From: Russula earlei
Taxonomy: Eukaryota > Basidiomycota > Agaricomycetes > Russulales > Russulaceae
Direction of reading: 5' to 3'
NCBI GenBank assembly: GCA_025769875.1
Contig: JAGFNK010000360.1
Location: 1 to 54,135, forward strand
Length of the DNA stretch: 54,135 nucleotides
A program made the translations under genes and the position numbers. The notes under the pieces were generated by a model, which was not told where the DNA came from, did not search any database, and saw only the letters and a list, made by a program, of their open reading frames with translations. Position 1 is the first letter of the stretch. Each line of letters begins with the position of its first letter. Positions 32,714 through 43,848 of the stretch are shown piece after piece.

Positions 32714-32883
32714 GGATGAAGCAAGATGAAAATAAGAGAGTGGAGGTAAGAATGCTGGAAACGAGAGGAAGGGTGATGGGGGTTCGACGACCAAGGTGAG
32801 TTTCATTTTATGTTAAAAGCACATGGCATATTCTGACAGTGACTTCCCATTCCTCCTCTTCTCGACTAGTTGAGCATTCTGTC
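32714..32883. promoter_or_regulatory. Divergent promoter region of Plavaka
   Basis: 171 bp separate the start codon of the DUF6532-like gene (minus) from the first ATG of the transposase (plus, 32884). No TATA box stands out; a pyrimidine-rich TTCCTCCTCTTCTCGACTAG just before 32871 could be an intron 3' end. Confidence 0.4.
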
Positions 32884-35800
32884 ATGAAAGCCACACAGAT
32901 TCACTGTCCAGGCTGCAAGCGCAACTTTACCCATCGCGGCTACTCTCAACATGTTGCAAAGACTAGGAGTGTGCACTGCCGTATAGTGCATAACACCACA
33001 CCAGCCCATTTGGAGTCTCAGTCCATTCATCGCTCGGCATCATCACTAGCATCATTCCCAACTCCCACACCCCATATCGTTTCCAATATCGCCTCTTGTG
33101 GTGAACATGACCCTGCTGCAGATGATGGGCCTTTGGCCAATTACCCCATTTTGGGAGTCGTGCAATCGGATGGTGAGTATCCACTACAACGCTTATGGCT
33201 AACACTGACCATTGACATCGTAGACTATGATGATGATCAAATCCACAATATGTGCTTACCCAGGCAGGAAACTGCCATCGAACTGCCATTACCTGCAGAT
33301 CTGGGGTATCCTGATCACCCACCTGCGTGGACTGAGGCGGGCAAATCAGAGGCCGTGCTAATGGACCGATTTCCATTTGGTCACCCTGGCACTCCGATTT
33401 CTGGACCGTATGACATCCATGCAGCAAATGGGTCTAGTGGCACAGCACCCAGAGACACCATATGGGCTCCATTCTCCTCCAAAATTGACTGGGAAATCGC
33501 ACGTTAGGCAAAGATGTGTGGCCCAACATCATCAGCGGTCACAGATCTACTTGCGATCCCTGAGGTACGTGTACCCCTATGTTCACACATTATAGCACTG
33601 AGGGATAGAGAAAGGTCGTCAAGAAGCTTGAGCTTTCCTACAAAACGACAAGGGAATTGAACAATATCATCGACAAGAAATTGCCTGGGCGACCGCCATT
33701 CAATTGCAAGGAACTGGTCATCAGGCATGAACATCTTTGCTTCTTTTTCCATGACACCTTACAATGTATCCGGGCTCTCTATGGCGACCCCAATTTCATG
33801 AAGGACCTTGTGTTTGCGCCCGTGCGACTTTATACCTCCCCTGAGCGAACGTCCCGCATCCTCAATGAGATGTATACTGGTGATTGGTGGTGGACAGTCC
33901 AGGTGCATAACACCAACTTTCAGTTTTTATTATACACTTACGATGGAGCCAGATGTCCCTCGAATCCCATCACCCGGGTGCAACTATCATTCCTGTCATC
34001 ATCTTGTCTGACAAAACACAACTTACTGTCTTCCGCGGGAAGACGGCATACCCCATATATCTCACAATTGGAAATATCCCGAAAGACATTCGTTGAAAGC
34101 CGTCGCACCACGCACAAGTACTAATCGGTTATATTCCAACAACAAACCTAGAAGGCATGACAAACAAGGCAGCTCGACGCCGCGCCTTGGCAAATATATT
34201 CCATACATGTATGGAAACTGTTTTGGCCCCAATCAGTTCCTGTGGAGAAATGGGTATTGCTATGATGACTGCGGATGGAATATGGCGTTGCTGCCATCCG
34301 ATATTCGCAGTATTCATCAGTGATTACCCTGAACAGTCTCTCGTCACCTGTACATACAGCGGTCGCTGCCTCAAGTGTCTGGTTCCTCGTGATCGACTAG
34401 GTGTCTTTGAAGAGTTCCTGCCCCGTCTCTCTAGTGACGTGAAGCACCTCTATCGCCTAGCAGATGGGGACGTAGGCGTGTTCCACAGAGCCTGTCGAGA
34501 AGCTGGCCTCAAGCCCGTTTTTCACCCTTTCTGGGAATCTCTCCCATTTGCCGACGTCTTCCTGCCAATCACCCCTGATATCCTTCATCAACTACTTCAG
34601 GGTGTTATGAAGCATCTTATCGCGTGGCTAACGAGCCCAACTGTCTTTGGATCGGCACCAATCAACCGACACTGCCGCCTGTTACCCCCAAATCACAGCA
34701 TTATGCTCTTTACCAAAGACATAACATCGCTGTCTTATGTTTCAGGACAGGAACACAAAGATATCTGTCGTGTTCTCCTTGGGGTTGTTTTCGATATCCT
34801 TCTTCTCAGTGGCCATGCATCAATGCACGTCATCAAAGTAGTGCGCGCACTGCTTGACTTTTTGTACTTGGCACAGTACCCAAGCCATACGAGTGGTACT
34901 CTTACCCGCCTTCAGGACGCACTCAAACACTTCCACGAGAATAAGGCAGTCTTTGTTGACCTCAGTACATGGGATGACTTTAACATCCCAAAAATCCACA
35001 GTCTCCTTCACTATTGGTCCTTGATCATGTATTTTGGCACAACTGACAACTATAATACAGAACAAACCGAGCGTCTTCACATAGATTTTGCAAAGGGATG
35101 CATACTGTGCCACAAACCACAAGGATGAGTACTCACAGATGACCACATGGTTGGAGCATCGCGAGAAAGTCCAACAGCACATGGCATCCATTAAGCGGCA
35201 GCAGCAGGGTGAGCAGTGTGACGCTGACATCAGGACATCAATTGGTCCCTTGCAGACATGTCTCGGCATTCTCAAGATGGCACATAACCCCACAATGAAG
35301 TCGGTATCATTCGATGATCTTGCTGAGATGTACGGCGCGATTGACTTTCAAGATGCCCTGGCTGATTTCATTGCTCGGGTTAACAACCCTGATGCCTCAA
35401 CGGCAACATTGCGCACATGGGCAGCAAACACACTAATCCCATTCTGTGGTGTCCCAGTCTTTCATCGGATCAAGTTCGTGGCTAGCGATAATGACACTGA
35501 CCAAATGGAGTCAATTGACTTGGTGCATGTGGAGCCACAACAATCCGATTCACATGGGCGTATCCTACCAGCAAGATTTGATACTGTTCTTGTTCGTGAT
35601 GGCACACATAGTAAGCAATTTTTATGAATGTATAACCTAAGCTGACTGTTACCCAAGAGGATCAAGTTGCGCAAGTACGCGTAGTTTTCCAGATACCAAG
35701 TAAAGCTATCCGGGACATCTTCCCATCCCCGGACATCACACCTCCAACTCACCTCGCATACATTGAATGGTTCTCACAGCTTCCAGTCACGCCAGATCAT

Positions 35801-36016
35801 GTCCATCATATGTATAGGGTATCTAGATTGATTCAAAATGGGCAGCAATCTGCAGGCGTTATCCTGGTGAACACTATCATATGTAGTGTCCACTTGTTCC
35901 CGCGATTTGGTCCAGATGCTCCTCTGTCTTTGACTCCCTTTACCATTCTGGAGCATTGCCACACATTCTATATCAATCCTTTTGCTAATAGGCTTAGCTA
36001 CCTGCAATTTGCATAG
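32884..36016 (+). pseudogene. Plavaka transposase, nearly full length
   Basis: The N-terminal C2H2-like finger (H-C-P-G-C-K-R-N-F ... Q-H-V) is typical. It is followed by W-A-P-F-S-S-K-I-D-W-E-I-A-R, then a TAG at 33505-33507 where Trp is expected. After an intron (about 33566-33600) come G-D-P-N-F-M-K-D-L and W-W-W-T-V-Q, a second intron (about 33900-33978), and a long frame to about 35090 with D-G-I-W-R, D-Y-P-E-Q, T-P-D-I-L-H-Q-L-L-Q-G and N-T-E-Q-T-E-R-L-H. A frameshift near 35090 leads to 35088-35627, then a last exon to 36016. Only the one nonsense codon and one shift disable it. Confidence 0.85.
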
Positions 36017-36357
36017 TAATGACAGTTATTGCGAGACTATTGAAAGTTATTTATGTATTGCTAGTTCCAACACGGTATTATTGCACGTTAGTGTGCACTA
36101 TTGCACTTAGCGTTGGTTACTCACTACTGATAGTTCAATTTTGTTACCAAAGAAGTACATCTGCCTGACCCCCCAGATTGATCGGGCATTACTCGCCAGA
36201 CTTCTGACAGTTATTGATGTTATTGACACTTATCTGCCCCAACCCCCAATTGATCGGCTGTCTACTGACACTTATTTGGCACTTATTACTCCTTATCGCG
36301 CATTATCTTTGACTTACTTCGCATTACTCTCGCTAGCGCGGGAGGTTTTTCCTGATG

Positions 36358-37430
36358 GAAGTGGGGCCTGAGGTTTGGAGGGAGAGGACAATGCCGGGCG
36401 CGCCGTGGCACACTTGGACAAGACGGTCAGCGCTGCAACGCAAGGTGAGGAGGGAGGAGGACCAGCTCCCACTGTTGGGGATTTGGCACAAGAGGAGGTG
36501 GGCGAGGTTCAGGTTGAGGTCGGGAGCGTGCGACAGGTCAGAGAGCATGACTGGGTGAGGATGCCAATGGTGCCGTGCATGGCTCTGAGGTAGCTTGTGC
36601 CATGCCATGTCCACATTCGCGCAGGCCCCCACAGTGAAGAGGCGAGGGTGGCATGAATGACGCGTTGGGTGGTGGAGTCGATCTGTCGGATGATTTGTCG
36701 CTCAGGAGGGTAAGGTGTAGAGGTGGTGGAAGAGAAGTGCGATCCCAAGCACACCATGGTGTAGCACACCACCACGGGTACATGGAGTTCATGTTGCAAT
36801 GATTCGAGGGCAGGTATGAACTGGAAGGGACACAGAGCAAGCTTATATTCGAAACATGAGGCTTGATGTCTAAGAAGCACGGGCACAAGGCCAGATGTGT
36901 GGGCGTGTGCGTATGTTCTTGAAGGAGAAGAGAGAGCTTGAGGGTCAAGGTGTTCTTAGCCACACAAGAGGGTCAATGCAAATACTAGAAAGCTGATTCC
37001 ATTCACTGAATTGCTGAGATACTGGACAAAATAGTACTGTATCAGGTCGGGTAGTTGGCCACCTAAACCAATGCAATGCTTTATGGGAGCTGAGAACATA
37101 TTTTGAATGTTTTGAGGGATTAGAAGGGTGGACAAATATCTTAGGATGATGCTATAAGACAGCCATAATTTTAGAGTGCGTTGTTGTCATGCTATGAATA
37201 TTTTTGCGAGGCGACTGCCAAACAGAGAAAATCGACGATCTTGGCCACCCGTGGGAATCCTTGCCGTAGACTCCTACCCCCTACTCCAGAATGCTAATTT
37301 CTTTTTTTCTGAATGTTCTAATGCATCAATTTGCTTCAAACTTTGGGAGCATATCAATATGTAAGTAGTCTTACAATATTTCAAGTATTTGTGGTATCTG
37401 ATGGTTTTACACGTCTAGGATTTCGACGTC
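36358..37430. other. Region without a recognised gene
   Basis: Short frames exist on + (36375-36593, acidic Gly/Val/Glu-rich) and - (36886-36509), neither recognisable. The Plavaka insertion may have cut an older coding sequence here, because a + frame reads up to the left TIR at about 30290-30374 as well. From 37000 to 37430 I see nothing. Confidence 0.35.
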
Positions 37431-37435
37431 TCTGC

Positions 37436-39160
37436 CGTCCTGCCTGGGTCTCAATCTCACCGCATCGCCCGCCTTCGCTATTGCCGCCACCTCAGTCTTG
37501 CCCACCTCCGTCGCTGCTCCGCCCGCCCCAGTGGCCCCAGCCTCAGCCTCAGTATCTGCCGTCGTACCAGTTCCGTTCACTGCCAACCCCGTCTTCGTCT
37601 CCCTAGCCGCCGCGCCCTCATCCGCCAGAGCACCAGCATTGCCAACTGTTGCATCTACGTCTCCCGTCTCCAGCTCAGTCTCGTCTGCCGCCACAGTAGC
37701 CTCAGTCGTGCCAGCCACTGACTTCGCATCAGCCTCCGTCTTAGCCTCGCCCGCACTCGTTACTTCAGCCCAGTCCGCCGTATTGCCAGTATTGCCAGCC
37801 GCTGCCATCTCTGCCATGCCCTCAGCCCCAGTCGTCTCAGTCTCAGCCGCCACCACCACGCCCTCAGCCTCGTCCGCCGCCTCGTCCGCCGCCGTTCCGG
37901 GCCTAGTCCCAGCCACCGCTCTGTCCCCACCGTCTGCCGTCACCCCTGCGTTGCCCACTGCCGTCTCCCTTCCCGTTGCCGTGCCCTCCATTATCGCCTC
38001 CGCTCCATCCGTCTTTGTCGCCGCACCAGTTTTGTCCATCACTGCCTCCTTGGTCTCACCCTCAGTCTTCGTCTCAGCGCCCGCCGCATCAGTCTCAGTT
38101 TCGCGCGACACCAGCACCGCCGCACCGTCGCAACTTCTCGCCACCAGCACCACCCCAGAAGACCAAGAAGGCCTTGGCCACGAACTTAGCCACGACGCGC
38201 CACAAAAGGAGCAGCAGCCGCCACCACACCGCCGCCGCAGGAGAGGCAGCCACCGACGCCAACAGCACACCGCACCCCGCCTCCCACATCGCCTCCCCGT
38301 CTGTTCGTGCGCTCTTGCCCATGTCTGCTGCCAACACCTGCAGTGGAGACGACCCCGCCACCGCCACCGCAAGACGACAAATGCCACCCTCATGCAAGCC
38401 GCCCCACGTATCCTCCTTCTCGAGTCCTCGCCACCTACGCCTCTGTCTACGAACTCATGCTCGCCGCCTACACCTCCGCTCCTTGTCCACGCCCGCTGCT
38501 GCCGCCTGCAATGGAGACGACCACGCCGCCGCCGCCACAAGACAACACCACTGCCACGCAGCTGCCATCTCATCACCGCCGTCCTCGTCTCCATCGCCTT
38601 CATCTCCCATCGCCTTCGCCTCTTCCGTCGTCGCCATCGCCAATCGCCAATCGCCGCCCCCGCATCTTCCACAAGCAGCCGCGACCGACACCTCAATTCA
38701 GATGCGAAAGGCTCAAAACACTCACATTCAGACGCTTGACCGAGGATGGTCAAAGTTTCAAGCCCCCAGGAGTGTAAGGTAGCCATATGGCTGGCCACAG
38801 AATCATGTGTGGAAACGCAATACGATGTGATGCCTCCTCCTATCCTTTGCCACCTCCCTCTTGTTCCAGGCCGTCCACCGACCGCACACCACAAGCCACA
38901 CCACGTGCAACATCAAGACCTTGATTGCATCGCCCAAGCCATTCGCCACCGACCACATGCGCACGCCACGCCCCGCCTCACGCGACGCGCTTGCGTCTCA
39001 AGCCTTTCATGACCGCCTCGACTGTCTCAACCAGTCTCGATTCTCTTTCATGCCTTTCATCTCTAGTACCTCTCTCCTGTATATAAAAACACCCTAGCTA
39101 CTCTGAAGTATGAAGAGTTCAGAATAGGACCCCTCTTTGCAACCCACTCCTCTCTGTTGA
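37436..39160 (+). repeat. GC-rich Ala/Ser/Pro-encoding repeat G, copy 1
   Basis: The first ~700 bp are a degenerate pyrimidine-rich minisatellite (GTCTCAGCC / CCTCAGCC-like units) that reads Ala/Ser/Val/Pro-rich on +. A frame 37498-38739 is open for 413 codons and an overlapping minus frame is open too, so openness alone is weak evidence. The 3' part ends in TATATAAAAACACCCTAG near 39079, a core-promoter-like block also at 41170, 41670 and 52600. An inverted copy lies at 52527-54135. Segments such as CACCTGCAGTGGAGACGACC (38334) are related to the arms of the palindromic element. Confidence 0.7.
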
Positions 39161-40203
39161 TACCCACCCTTGGATCAAGTTGTATGAACTTGGTGTGCCC
39201 CGGGTTGGCTCCCTCCACTTCCTATCCCTTCATCATATTGCTCTTGCCCATTGTTGACTCCCCTTCATCCTGCTCTCACCCCTCCATCATTGTCTATGGA
39301 CCATTGTCCTCACCCTGCCATGCGCCTATGCACGGACCCTGATGATGTGTCCTCCAACATCCAAACTGAGGGCTTGCTGCCCCCCTTGCCCCTCATCTGA
39401 ACCGAGACATCCCGCGCTCATGGACCCTTAGTTGGAGGAGTAGCATCCCCATAGTTTGTAGTATTTAATGCCCAATAGCTATGGTCTCAAACAGAGGTGG
39501 ACTTTTGCCTCCTGGTCCCACAGCAATTTCCAAAGGATGACATGCTGATATGGCATGTACAAGTGTCACTGAGCACATTGAGGTGTAAATAAATTCATTT
39601 AAAATATTTTGAAGGCTATGAGTGAGAGGTCAGGTCAGTCTGATGTCAAGTCCTGGTGGTGCTGGATGCACATTGTCATCTGAGCCCAATGCGTGTTGCT
39701 GAATGCAGCCTGTCTGAAATGTGAAATGGGAAATGTGGTAGAAATGAATTGAGTAACATGGGCCAGAAAAGTGAAATCACAGTAGAAATTATGGCTGAGA
39801 AAGAGCAGATAGGGAAATGAAACACGAAACACAAAGTTTTGAAGGATTTGCATCCAAAATGAATCACCTATGGTATGGCCACCACGTTTGGCCTTCCGGT
39901 GACCTTCCCAAATTGGTCATATTGCCAACTCAGCAGCAATCAGATGCCTCTAACTCATCAAGCAATCACTGCCAGTGTAAGAACTTTTGTTTGAGGCAAC
40001 ACTGGACATAGTTCTTACTGCCCAAATCAACTACAAAGGCATTAAAACTCTAGAAAGTTCAGAAAGTCCCCTGTGGCCAACTTGTCAGGGTGGCCAACTA
40101 CCTGACCCCCTACAGTAGCTCCTGATAGGAGGGGAAGGGAGACGAGAGACAAAGGGAAAGGAACACGCATGGGCAAGGGACATGCAGGAGGTGGGGGCGA
40201 GTG
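39161..40203. other. Region without a recognised gene
   Basis: No frame above about 75 codons with a recognisable product. A plausible old intron-containing gene remnant on the minus strand lies at 40042-40383: an exon-like frame, a donor GTATGTGAG at the K-type LTR tip, and an acceptor CTATCAG near 40126. Confidence 0.35.
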
Positions 40204-40245
40204 AGTCATGGGAGTTTCCAGGCCAGCGGGCTCACATACCTTACA
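40204..40245 (-). repeat. Isolated 5' tip of a K-type LTR
   Basis: In minus sense it begins TGTAAGGTATGTGAGCCC and follows the first ~42 bp of LTR K with a few changes, then diverges. Confidence 0.5.
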
Positions 40246-40402
40246 GTAGAATCCTCCCTGAGCTTCATTGTCGCTGAAGGAAGATGGAGGGTACTGGGTG
40301 GTGAGTGTGGCAAGGGTGTGCAGTAACTTGACGAGCAAAGGCAGGAATTCTACTGATGCTGGGTTAGTGCCGACAGACCCCAAAAAAGCTGGGGATTGAC
40401 AG

Positions 40403-41575
40403 CCCAGCTCTGGCTTTTCAAATCATAGGCTGGGCCAAAGCCGTCATGAAGCTGTCACTTTGGCCTGGCCTACTGTACCAATTAAATCAATTTGTCGGTC
40501 ACAGGTCACAGGCCTACCTGATTTGACAAAATGTCACAAATGTCACAGGTCCCAGAGCCAAGTGATGAAACCATATTTTGGTCACAAAAATGCTTTCAAA
40601 AAGTCCTAAAATTTTTAAAAATTGCTCAAGGGCATTTTCTGATGACGAAAGTCTCCGTTGGAATAGATAGTACTATTTTATCATCATTCCATGTCCGATT
40701 CATCAGCATCATCATGGCAACAGATGTGCGAGGATTACAGTATGGCAGGCCACAGAACCACATGCGGAAATGAGATGCGACACAACGTGACACCTCCTCC
40801 TCTCCTTTGCCTCAGCTTGCCCACCCCTTGCCACCAACCACACGTGCAAGTCACCTCCCTCGCGCCCAACATCAAGCCCTTGCCACTGACCACGCGTATG
40901 CCACATGCCCGCAAGACTCGATTCCAGGCCGTTCACCACTGACTGCACGCCGATGACCTCACACCTGACATCAAGACCTCAACCATATTGCCCAGTCCTC
41001 GCCACCGACCACGCGCGCACGCCACACCCCAGCATACTCAACGTGTTCATGTCTCAAAGCCTTTCATGACCGCCTCGACTGCCTTGACCATTCTCAATTC
41101 CCTTTCATGGCTCTCCCTCCCTTTCATGGTCCTCTGATTCCTTTCATATTCTCCTTTGTACTGTCCTATACATAAAAACCCTAGCTACTCTGTAGTAGCA
41201 CAGTGAATAAGGATCCCTCTTTGCTGCCCAATCACCCCTGCCTGAGAAAAGCAAGAAGCCTTGCAATAGTCGCGCGAACCACAGCAAGTCCCCCCCCCCC
41301 TTCTCTCCTCTTTCCGCTTGGACTGGTCAGCATGATTTGCGCGTCCTCGGACTCGCTACAGTACAGTGTTGTGACGCATTGAAATTACACAAAATTCCAA
41401 ATTTTGTAACCCTGACGAAAATTTTTTGCAGGTCACAACAAAATACCCAACCTGACGAAACCATTATTTCATCAGGGAGGTCACAGGTCACACAGGGTGA
41501 CGAATTGATTTAATTGGTACAGTATTTCAGCCTGGCTTGGCCTGGCTCACGGCCTGAGGCCGGGCCGGGCAAAAC
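40403..41575. repeat. GGCC-rich repeat interrupted by a TIR element
   Basis: The halves 40403-40472 and 41529-41575 share GGCCTGGC / GGGCCAAAGCC motifs with the unit at 30081-30225. The CTGTACC element lies between them, so it inserted into this repeat. Confidence 0.55.
40473..41522. mobile_element. Non-autonomous TIR element (CTGTACC), target TA, with internal insertion
   Basis: The left end CTGTACCAATTAAATC (40473) and inverted right end (41522) share about 24 bp of near-perfect TIR plus TCACAGGTCAC motifs, and are flanked by TA. No transposase is found. Bases ~40692-41345 look like a repeat-G-type insertion (TATA-like block near 41170, GGATCCCTCTTTGC at 41210, a 10-C run at 41290). A partial copy is at 17073-17300. 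Confidence 0.65.
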
Positions 41576-41589
41576 ACTAGGTGTGTAAA

Positions 41590-41824
41590 AAACTATTCAA
41601 ACACTGTACTTCCTTTCATCATCTCATTTCCTTTCATTACATGCCTCGCTCAGTACTCCCTTATATAAAAATCCCCTAGCTACTCTGTAGTAGGGACAGT
41701 GACTGAATAAGATCCCCTTTTCTTTGACATCAATCTCTGCTTGAATGAAGAACTTGAATGACTGCATGTGTGCCCACTTGCTCCTCTCTCTCCCTCTCCT
41801 CTCTCTTCCCTTGGGACTGGTCAG
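41590..41824 (+). repeat. Fragment with a repeat-G-type promoter block
   Basis: TTATATAAAAATCCCCTAGCT near 41662, then CTCTGTAGTAG and a GACTGGTCAG end. It is similar to 41150-41335 and to 39060-39160, and is cut on the right by the hAT end. Confidence 0.5.
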
Positions 41825-42245
41825 TAGGGCTGTTCACCGTACCGTATTATGGGTACGGCCGTATATGTGATGGGTCCAAACAGGTCTACCTGTCCTGACC
41901 CCGTACCATATATCAACTTACTGTGAACTCAAACAGGATGGTACAGGGGATTGAATGGCCATATTACAGGTAATGGGTTATATATTAGGAACTAAACTAC
42001 TGATATGACATGTTCTCGTTGCAAGTGCAATTTCTTTTTGACTAGTATAAGGGTCCTGATGGTCTCCGCCTTCAATCTAGTGTGATGGAGAGAGATTGTG
42101 TCTCGGCCACCAGAGAAAACCCTCTCTACAGCCACTGCAGAAGAGAACAGAGAGGAAACAAGGGTAGATGTATTCTGAGAGGATTGGGTATGGATGTGTG
42201 TGATCACGGCATTGAGGCGACATGGGAAATGAAACAAAATGAAAC
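41825..42245 (-). pseudogene. hAT transposon 3' end with C-terminal dimerisation domain
   Basis: The minus-strand frame 42237-41992 contains V-E-R-V-F-S-G-G-R-D-T-I-S-L and R-L-K-A-E-T-I-R-T-L, the hallmark of the hAT C-terminal dimerisation region, followed by a stop. Beyond it, repeated GTACGG/CCGTAC motifs lead to TAGGGCTGTTCACCG at 41825, a typical hAT terminus. The rest of the transposase, including the RNase-H-like core, is missing, so only ~80 codons remain. Confidence 0.8.
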
Positions 42246-42418
42246 TAAACTTCGAAAGGGTATGGTAGGTGGTAGCAATGAGTGGGCACTAGTCAGCGTG
42301 GCCGAAATGCCGCGCAGGGGTGGTCAGTCAGCTCTTGAGCATTGGGGGCTTTTGCCTGACTGATGAGGCAGTGGTGGGCAGGTGTGCGGGTGCAGGCGAG
42401 CGTGCGGGTGCATGGTAG

Positions 42419-42640
42419 TGTCAGAGGAGGAGCGGGTGTGTATGTCGGAGGCAAGAGGCGGAGGGTGTGGAGGTGTTTGCGTGTGACGTGGTGGTGGAAG
42501 AAAGGAGGGTGTTGGGTGCACATGTTGGGCATTCGGTGGTATCATCGTCAGAGGTGGAGGAGAGGGAGTGTGCGTTGAAGGCGAGAGGCGAAGGGCGTGG
42601 TGTGCTTGCGTGTGTCGTGGCAGTGGGAGAGGGAGTTGTG
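42419..42640. repeat. Imperfect tandem duplication (~130 bp), GT-rich
   Basis: TGTCAGAGGAGGAGCGGG at 42419 and CGTCAGAGGTGGAGGAGA at about 42548 start two units sharing GGCGGAGGGTGTGG-like and TTGCGTGTG blocks. Strand composition is strongly G-rich. Bases 42246-42418 show nothing else. Confidence 0.6.
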
Positions 42641-43848
42641 CATGCACGTGCCTGTCATTCGACTGCTGGCTGGATTCTCGCAGCGGGTGGCACTTTGTCA
42701 GTCTGGCCTGTTCTATGTCTGAGCCAGCAAGTCACCTTACAGCATTGTGCAGAGTTGAATGGAGGCTGGATCATCCTTTGATGGACACACCTTGATCTCT
42801 TGAAGATACCATGGGCAGTCATCATTCGTGAGACAACAATCAAGTAAGCATTTGAGTTTGAGCTATCCAACCATTCAAAGCAGTTGATAGCAAACTGACC
42901 CATCGGAATAGAGGATTGCTGGGCACCCATGATGAATGTGGTGAAACCCTTGGCCTTACAGATGTCAAGACATGTACTGCTGATCACTAAGGACTCAGGA
43001 GCAGGTGGGCAAGGGTCGGAACAGACGGTACGCGGTGAAGGCGGCGTTGAACAGGAGGACAAGCCAAACGACTAGAATGTACCAGATGGGGACTGGTACG
43101 TGCTGCAGGAGACAGAGGCAAAGGGCAGAGGCCAGTATGGCGAAGGACATTAAACAAGGTGGTCGTTGAAGAGTACCTTGAAGACGAGGAAGGACTTTAG
43201 ACTGAGCGGTCGCAGGGGAGTACCCAGGAAGATGAGAGTATCACAAATGGACAGTCTGACGACTGCCATACTTCATTGGGGCTTATATACAGTGTACAGG
43301 GTCGATTACAAAGAACTGGGACAATTCTAGACTCTTTGGTACCATCCAATAGGACTACAGAGGCATAAACTTGCTTGTGTCAAGTTTCAGGCTTACTGAG
43401 CGCATTACTGATCATTGTGGAGCGATGACATCATTATGATGTCACTGTGGAGCCCTTAGTGAGCCTATGAGGTCACTTTGGAGTTGCTCAGTCAGCCATG
43501 ATGTCATTGGAGCCTTGATGACATCAGATGAGTTATGCAACAGTTTCTAAGAGTTTGTGCCACTGTTTCGGGTTCCTGGTGGCTGGGTGACCATGTGGCT
43601 GCCACGCGATGATTACCTGATTAGGAAACGGGTGCCTGGTCATGTTATAGTGCCTTTGCAATAGCGATATCTTGCACCGCAGGAGGGATAGCCCAGAAAA
43701 CAGAAGGGAGTTGGTAATGCAAAGTGAGAGAGGTCTCTCTTGAGTGAAATAGGACCATCTATGGCCAGGACCTGGCCTTGGTTCGTAACAACACACCGCC
43801 TGCATTCACCGCTGAGACGTGAATGTCCAGTGTGACCAATGGAGCTTG
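42640..43848 (-). pseudogene. Unrecognised coding remnant interrupted by LTR A
   Basis: Outside the LTR at 42963-43790, the minus strand has coding-like sequence: 43848-43791 (S-I-G-H-T-G-H-S-R-L, E-C-R-R-C) and 42962-42640 (K-A-K-G-F-T-T-F-I-M-G, Q-F-A-I-N-C-F-E-W-L, A-Y-L-I-V-V-S-R-M-M-T). The two parts join in a plausible frame across a near duplication (ACAGA / ACACA). I do not recognise the protein. The right side is cut by a second LTR A at 43849. Confidence 0.4.
42963..43790 (-). repeat. LTR A, minus orientation
   Basis: 828 bp, reverse complement of TGTTACGAACC...TCTTGACA. Flanks ACAGA (42958-42962) and ACACA (43791-43795) agree in 4 of 5 bases, so it may be a solo LTR with a mutated duplication. 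Confidence 0.9.

Larger units (their letters stand above)
30375..36357 (+). mobile_element. Plavaka-type DNA transposon with transposase and DUF6532-like gene
   Basis: Terminal inverted repeats of at least 23 bp, perfect (CATCAGGAAAAACCTCCC at 30375, its complement ending at 36357), enclose 5.98 kb. The + strand encodes a Plavaka-family transposase and the - strand a DUF6532-like protein, with starts 171 bp apart. Subterminal AT-rich repeats (ATAATT / TTATTG) occupy 30400-30700 and 36020-36300. The flanking bases do not give a convincing target duplication. Confidence 0.85.

Noticed and set aside
37407..38894. A 495-codon minus-strand frame opposite the 413-codon plus-strand frame
   Set aside because: Both lie in a GC-rich minisatellite with few stop-forming bases on either strand. 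The plus frame shares phrases with the second copy, so the minus frame is a shadow.
41289..41300. Run of about ten C as a possible structural signal
   Set aside because: A single short homopolymer with no other G4/i-motif-like runs near it.
41817..42297. CTGGTCAG / CTAGTCAG as the 8-bp duplication of a short complete hAT
   Set aside because: 7 of 8 bases match, but the right side has no inverted copy of TAGGGCTGTTCACC, and CTGGTCAG also ends the related repeat at 41335.
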